This document shows, piece after piece, positions 60,692 through 64,000 of a stretch of DNA of 64,000 nt. Each line of letters opens with the position of its first letter. The first letter of the stretch is position 1. The stretch spans positions 1 through 64,000 of the forward strand of contig NZ_JACHYN010000013.1 of NCBI RefSeq assembly GCF_014192915.1, read 5' to 3'. Both the position numbers and the translations under genes were made by a program. Source of the stretch: Azospirillum sp. OGB3. GTDB taxonomy: Bacteria; Pseudomonadota; Alphaproteobacteria; Azospirillales; Azospirillaceae. The notes under the pieces are model-generated. The model was not told where the DNA came from, did not search any database, and saw only the letters and a list, made by a program, of their open reading frames with translations.

Positions 60692-60701
60692 CCCGGCCAC
60701 C

Positions 60702-61565
60702 TCAGTCCGGGATGAGCCGGCGGTAGAGGTGCCAGGTGGCGTGGCCGAGCACCGGCATGACGATCACCAGCCCGACGAAGGCGGGCAGCGAGCCGAGCAG
60801 CAGCCCCCCCGCCACGATCAGGCCCCACAGCGCCATGGGCTCGGGATTCCTCAGCGTCGCGCGGACGGAGGTGCGGATGGCCGTCGCCACCCCGACCCGG
60901 CGGTCCATGAGGAGCGGGAAGCTGACCACGCTGATCGCCAGCGCCAGGACGGCGAACAGGAAGCCGACCCCGACTCCCAGCACGATCATGCTCCAGCCCG
61001 CGCGGGTGGTGAACAGGGCGTGGGTGAAAGCGCTCCAGCCCTCCGGCGCCAGCGGGGCGAGGGTCGCCATGTAGATGAGCTGCGCGGCCACCAGCCACAG
61101 CAGGAACACCGCCGTCAGGATCGCCCCCATCGCCAGGATCGCCCCAAAAGCCGGGGAGCGCGCCACGCCGAAGGCGTCCGCCCAGGACACGCGCTCGCCC
61201 TGCTCGCGCCGGCGGCTCATCTCGTAGAGGCCGACCGCGGCGAAGGGGCCGATCAGCACGAAGCCGGAGGCCAGCGGGAACAGCAGGTGCAGCGCGTTCT
61301 GGTCGAAGACCACCTCGGCCAGCAGCAGCCCGACCAGCGGGTAGATCAGGGCGATGAAGAGGACGTCGGTGCGGCAGGCCATGAAGTCATGGAGCCCCTT
61401 GCGCAGCGCGTCGCGCAGATCGTCGCCGCGGATACGCCGTACGGTCGGCTCCAGCGCCGCCCGCTCCCGCGCCGGCGGGGCGATGGCGTGGCCGGCTTCG
61501 GCCAGGCCGTGGGACCAGGATTTGAAATGGGCCGCTCCCCATTCCGCAGGGTTTCGGATGGTCAT
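60702..61565 (-). CDS. DUF2189 membrane protein
   Basis: This 287-aa protein has a soluble N-terminus (RRIRGDDLRDALRKGLHDFM) and six hydrophobic segments, matching the DUF2189 family (RTDVLFIALIYPLVGLLLAE is typical). No biochemical role is known. It is convergent with the caa3 operon across 10 bases. Members often occur near oxidase genes, which fits here. The 220 bases upstream to the acylphosphatase gene hold no gene. Confidence 0.8.
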   Translation of the reverse strand: MTIRNPAEWGAAHFKSWSHGLAEAGHAIAPPARERAALEPTVRRIRGDDLRDALRKGLHDFMACRTDVLFIALIYPLVGLLLAEVVFDQNALHLLFPLASGFVLIGPFAAVGLYEMSRRREQGERVSWADAFGVARSPAFGAILAMGAILTAVFLLWLVAAQLIYMATLAPLAPEGWSAFTHALFTTRAGWSMIVLGVGVGFLFAVLALAISVVSFPLLMDRRVGVATAIRTSVRATLRNPEPMALWGLIVAGGLLLGSLPAFVGLVIVMPVLGHATWHLYRRLIPD

Positions 61566-61785
61566 GTCCGTTCCTCCCGAACCGTTCGTTCAGGGGGTGC
61601 GAGCCCGCCCGTGCCCGGTCGCGGCCTTCGCTGTCGCGGCCCGGCGGTCACAGGAGATCCCGCGCCCCGCCATGCAGGGATGATACGCCGACGAATGGTT
61701 GACGGCACTGTTCATTGGAGGAGGGGAGGGCGCGGGGCAACGCCGGGTTTTCCGGAACCGGCGCCTGTCCTATTGTCCTGAGCTT

Positions 61786-62103
61786 ATGGAAACGACACCG
61801 GGGATGGGAATGGCGGAAAAGGAAGACCGCAAGGCCGTGCTGGCCCGCATTCATGGCAAGGTGCAAGGCGTGTGGTACCGCGGCTGGACGGTGGACACGG
61901 CGAACCGGCTGGAATTGGCCGGCTGGGTGCGCAACCGCGGCGACGGCACGGTGGAGGCGCTGTTCGCCGGCCCGGCGGACGCCGTGGACCGCATGCTGGA
62001 GGCCTGCCGCCGCGGCCCCTCCGCCGCCATCGTCAGCGACATCGCCGTCGAGCCGGCCCGCGATCCCGGTCCGGGCGTCTTCGAGCAGCGTCCGACGCAG
62101 TGA
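61786..62103 (+). CDS. acyP: Acylphosphatase
   Basis: A 105-aa protein, or 97 aa from the ATG at 61810, which is nearer the family's usual length. The signature KVQGVWYRGWTVDTANRLELAG with catalytic Arg and the second motif GWVRNRGDGTVEALFAG with catalytic Asn are complete. It hydrolyses carboxyl phosphates. No functional link to neighbours. Confidence 0.93.
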   Translation: METTPGMGMAEKEDRKAVLARIHGKVQGVWYRGWTVDTANRLELAGWVRNRGDGTVEALFAGPADAVDRMLEACRRGPSAAIVSDIAVEPARDPGPGVFEQRPTQ

Positions 62104-62179
62104 CGGCGGGGCGGGGTGGTTAGCGTTCTGTTAGCCATGGGGGGCTAGGCTGTCGGGTGCGGGTGGGGGCTGTTTAGCC

Positions 62180-62285
62180 GTGCCCCCACCCCGACCCTCT
62201 CCCGCTATCGCAGGGGAGGGAGAGTATCGCGAAGCGGCGGCAGTCCCCTCCCCTGCAAAGCGGGGGAGGGTTAGGGAGGGGGCAC
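62180..62285. repeat. Large palindromic repeat
   Basis: The outer arms are GTGCCCCC (62180-62187) and GGGGGCAC (62278-62285). Within lie CCCTCTCCCGC...GGGGAGGGA and TCCCCTCCC...GGGGGAGGG. It is the longest single copy of the genome repeat family in the window and lies between acyP and the next gene. Confidence 0.8.
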
Positions 62286-62295
62286 TCGGGTCGGG

Positions 62296-62805
62296 ATGAG
62301 CGGCGAAAGGCCAAAATCAGCGCTCCGGCTCCTGCGCGGCACGCTTCTCTCGCTCGGCTTGCTGGCAACCGGAGCCGCCTGGGCCAAGGGACCGCTCGAC
62401 CGGACCGAGCCGGGGCACATGCCGCCGGTGCCGCCCGGGGGCTATAACCTGCCGCTGGCGCCGCCGGTGGTCCAGTACCCCTTGCCGCCGCAATGGGTGA
62501 CCATCCGCTCCACCCAGGACTGGCGGCACGCCGGCACCTTCGAGAAGGAGCTGAGCAAGGCCTGCGCCGCCCGCCAGTTCCGCGAGCAGATGCCGATGCG
62601 CTACCGCGCCATCTTCAAGGGCGAGGTCCTGGGCGTCGCCTTCGGCCACGGCCTGAACCTGCACGACCCGAAGAAGCAGGCGAACCGCAAGCTGATCTAC
62701 CTGTTCCGGAACGGCGACAGCACCGGCTGCACCATCGTGTCGATCACCAACGAGGACCTGCGCGTCCTCAACGACGGGCAGCCCGCTGGGGCGGCGAAGC
62801 GGTAG
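62296..62805 (+). CDS. Exported hypothetical protein (169 aa)
   Basis: Signal peptide LRGTLLSLGLLATGAAWAK with an AWA cleavage site. A Pro-rich segment follows (HMPPVPPGGYNLPLAPPVVQ), then a compact domain with KACAARQFREQMPMRYRAIF and a Cys in GCTIVSI, possibly disulfide-linked. It is convergent with lipB with a 3-base gap. Family not recognised. Confidence 0.65.
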   Translation: MSGERPKSALRLLRGTLLSLGLLATGAAWAKGPLDRTEPGHMPPVPPGGYNLPLAPPVVQYPLPPQWVTIRSTQDWRHAGTFEKELSKACAARQFREQMPMRYRAIFKGEVLGVAFGHGLNLHDPKKQANRKLIYLFRNGDSTGCTIVSITNEDLRVLNDGQPAGAAKR

Positions 62806-62808
62806 GGG

Positions 62809-63531
62809 TCACTCCTCTGCGGCCGCGGCGCCGAAAACCTCCGCGAAGCTGGCGATCAGGGCGGCGTCCACATCCTCCATGGTGACGAGATGGCCGAGCG
62901 CCACGATGGAGGTCACGCCATGCTCGCTGATGCCGCAGGGGACGATGCCGGCGAAGTGGGACAGGTCCGGCTCGACGTTCAGGGCGACGCCGTGGAAGCT
63001 GACCCAGCGGCGCACCCGCACGCCGATGGCGGCAATCTTGTCCTCCTGGCCGGGCGCGCCGCCGTAGGGCTGCTTGTCCACCCAGATGCCGACGCGGCCC
63101 TCCCGCCGTTCGCCGCGGATGTTGAAGGCGGCCAAGGTGCGGATCAGCCACTCCTCCAGATCCTGGACGAAGGCGCGGATGTCGGCGCCGCGCGTCTTCA
63201 GGTCCAGCATCACATAGGCCACGCGCTGCCCCGGCCCATGGTAGGTGAACTGCCCGCCGCGCCCGGCCTGATAGACGGGGAAGCGGCCCGGCTCCAGCAG
63301 GTCCTCCTCCCGCGCGCTGGTGCCGGCGGTGTAGAGGGGCGGGTGCTCCAGCAGCCAGACCAGCTCCGGCGCGGTGCCGGCGCGGATCGCCTCGACGCGG
63401 GCTTCCATCTCGGCCAGCGCGTCGGGGTAGGGGACGGGCGTGTCGCTGATGCGCCACTCCACCGCCCGCGCAGGGGCAGCAGCGGGAGCGGCATCGGTGG
63501 ACGGCGGAACGGGGGCGGTGAGGTCGGTCAT
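62809..63531 (-). CDS. lipB: Octanoyl-[acyl carrier protein] transferase LipB
   Basis: This 240-aa enzyme transfers octanoate from ACP to lipoyl domains. Motifs are [35 protein letters not shown] and the catalytic Cys in [14 protein letters not shown], with Lys in [19 protein letters not shown]. The first 25 residues are a variable Pro/Ala extension. The start is 63531 (MTDLTAP); the longer frame upstream is antisense to tRNA-Leu. Confidence 0.95.
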   Translation of the reverse strand: MTDLTAPVPPSTDAAPAAAPARAVEWRISDTPVPYPDALAEMEARVEAIRAGTAPELVWLLEHPPLYTAGTSAREEDLLEPGRFPVYQAGRGGQFTYHGPGQRVAYVMLDLKTRGADIRAFVQDLEEWLIRTLAAFNIRGERREGRVGIWVDKQPYGGAPGQEDKIAAIGVRVRRWVSFHGVALNVEPDLSHFAGIVPCGISEHGVTSIVALGHLVTMEDVDAALIASFAEVFGAAAAEE

Positions 63532-63656
63532 TCCGACGTTATGAACTTTCTTTTCCAAAAACGCGAGACGCCGCTTGATCGGGCGTCGGGGATCTGCTAT
63601 TCCCCCGCTCCACCCGATGACGGGAGTGATCCCGACGTCGGTTCTACCAGCCTTGT

Positions 63657-63743
63657 GCGGTCGTGGCGGAATTGGTAGACGCGCAGCGTTGAGGTCGCTG
63701 TGGCAGAGATGCCGTGGAAGTTCGAGTCTTCTCGACCGCACCA
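63657..63743 (+). tRNA. tRNA-Leu (GAG)
   Basis: An 87-base type II tRNA with encoded CCA. Acceptor GCGGTCG pairs with CGACCGC, the anticodon arm is CAGCG-TTGAGGT-CGCTG with anticodon GAG, and there is a long variable arm and TTCGAGTC in the T-loop. Confidence 0.96.
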
Positions 63744-63774
63744 TCCCCCAGAAACGGGGGGTTCAGGCAAACAA

Positions 63775-63819
63775 ACGAAAAGCCCGCAGGTCGATCGGAC
63801 CACAGCGGGCTTTTTCGTT
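63775..63819 (+). terminator. tRNA-Leu terminator
   Basis: ACGAAAAGCCCGC pairs with GCGGGCTTTTTCGT; the U-rich side gives termination on the plus strand and the A-rich side can serve the convergent STAS gene. Confidence 0.9.
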
Positions 63820-63850
63820 TTCGGGCCACGGCGACCGGGACGGTCCCTTC

Positions 63851-64000
63851 TCAGCGGAACTCCACATACTGGTCGAGCGCGACGCGGCGCATGGTCTGCA
63901 CGATGTAGGGCTGTGCGTTGTGCACCGTCACCAGCCCCTTGGCGTCGCGGCAGCGGTTGGCGAGAACGAACAGCATGCCGATCGCCGCGGAGTCGAGAAA
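63851..64000 (-). CDS. STAS-domain anti-sigma factor antagonist (partial)
   Basis: Only the last 49 residues are in the window. They begin FLDSAAIGMLFVLANRC, which carries the phosphorylatable Ser of SpoIIAA/RsbV-type STAS proteins, and end QTMRRVALDQYVEF. The N-terminus lies beyond the window end. It is expected to take part in a partner-switching or stress-response module. Confidence 0.75.
   Translation of the reverse strand, partial: FLDSAAIGMLFVLANRCRDAKGLVTVHNAQPYIVQTMRRVALDQYVEFR

Noticed and set aside
63597-63829. Two short minus-strand frames over tRNA-Leu
   Set aside because: They are translations of the tRNA complement, a well-known false gene call.

Overview
The window is high-GC DNA, about two-thirds G+C by eye, dense with genes that have few A/T third positions. 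Its content fits a free-living alphaproteobacterium of the Rhodospirillales, most likely Azospirillum or a close relative. The evidence is a phaR/phaC/phbA/phbB polyhydroxybutyrate locus, a SAM-II riboswitch, a cobalamin riboswitch, many c-di-GMP and chemotaxis-like sensors, a caa3-type oxidase, and GC-rich palindromic intergenic repeats of the CCCTCTCCCG...CGGGAGAGGG type. The genus call is an inference. Two tRNAs are present, Arg-CCG and Leu-GAG. I see no rRNA, CRISPR array or intact prophage.

Layout. 0-2.3 kb: palindromic repeats, a decayed IS5-family transposase and small unknown ORFs. 2.4-4.3 kb: an exported Mn-type superoxide dismutase and a CbiM-like cobalt permease behind a B12 riboswitch. 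4.5-7.8 kb: a two-domain glycosyltransferase and a glutathionylspermidine synthase-like protein. 7.9-12.8 kb: the PHB locus, with phaR divergent from a small coiled-coil gene, phaC, phbA and phbB. 12.9-13.4 kb: a gene-poor stretch with a possible small transcript and two long perfect inverted repeats. 13.4-18.8 kb: MFS exporter, LysR regulator, Nudix hydrolase, EAL phosphodiesterase and YchF. 18.9-22.6 kb: a probable copper uptake operon (DUF2946, OprC-like receptor, TonB). 22.7-31.1 kb: a hybrid kinase, a free-standing CheB esterase and a CheR-PAS protein whose start lies one base after the polA stop. 31.2-33.6 kb: small membrane proteins and an inactivated integrase.

33.8-39.4 kb holds a one-direction operon: an amino-acid-type ABC importer, an atypical ureohydrolase, an M20 carbamoyl-amino-acid hydrolase and an XRE-cupin regulator. 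It starts at a good promoter overlapped by a palindrome. 39.5-43.9 kb is a patch with an IS3 remnant, a double-kinase hybrid sensor with its response regulator, and an integrase fragment beside tRNA-Arg. 43.9-49.4 kb: a lipoprotein hydrolase overlapping an ABC ATPase, a zinc-ribbon protein, a PAS-GGDEF-EAL protein and a periplasmic sensor-like protein.

49.6-55.4 kb is the most interesting region. A SAM-II riboswitch is followed by a 30-codon ORF rich in Cys near its end, a 66-aa protein and a MetQ. After a palindromic repeat cluster come an acyl-CoA ligase translationally coupled to metN, then metI and a second metQ. This looks like a SAM-controlled sulfur or methionine scavenging unit with a possible second, translation-based control layer. 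55.5-60.7 kb: a triheme cytochrome c divergent from a caa3 oxidase operon with fused subunits I and III. 60.7-64 kb: a DUF2189 membrane protein, acylphosphatase, an exported protein, lipB, tRNA-Leu and the end of a STAS-domain gene.
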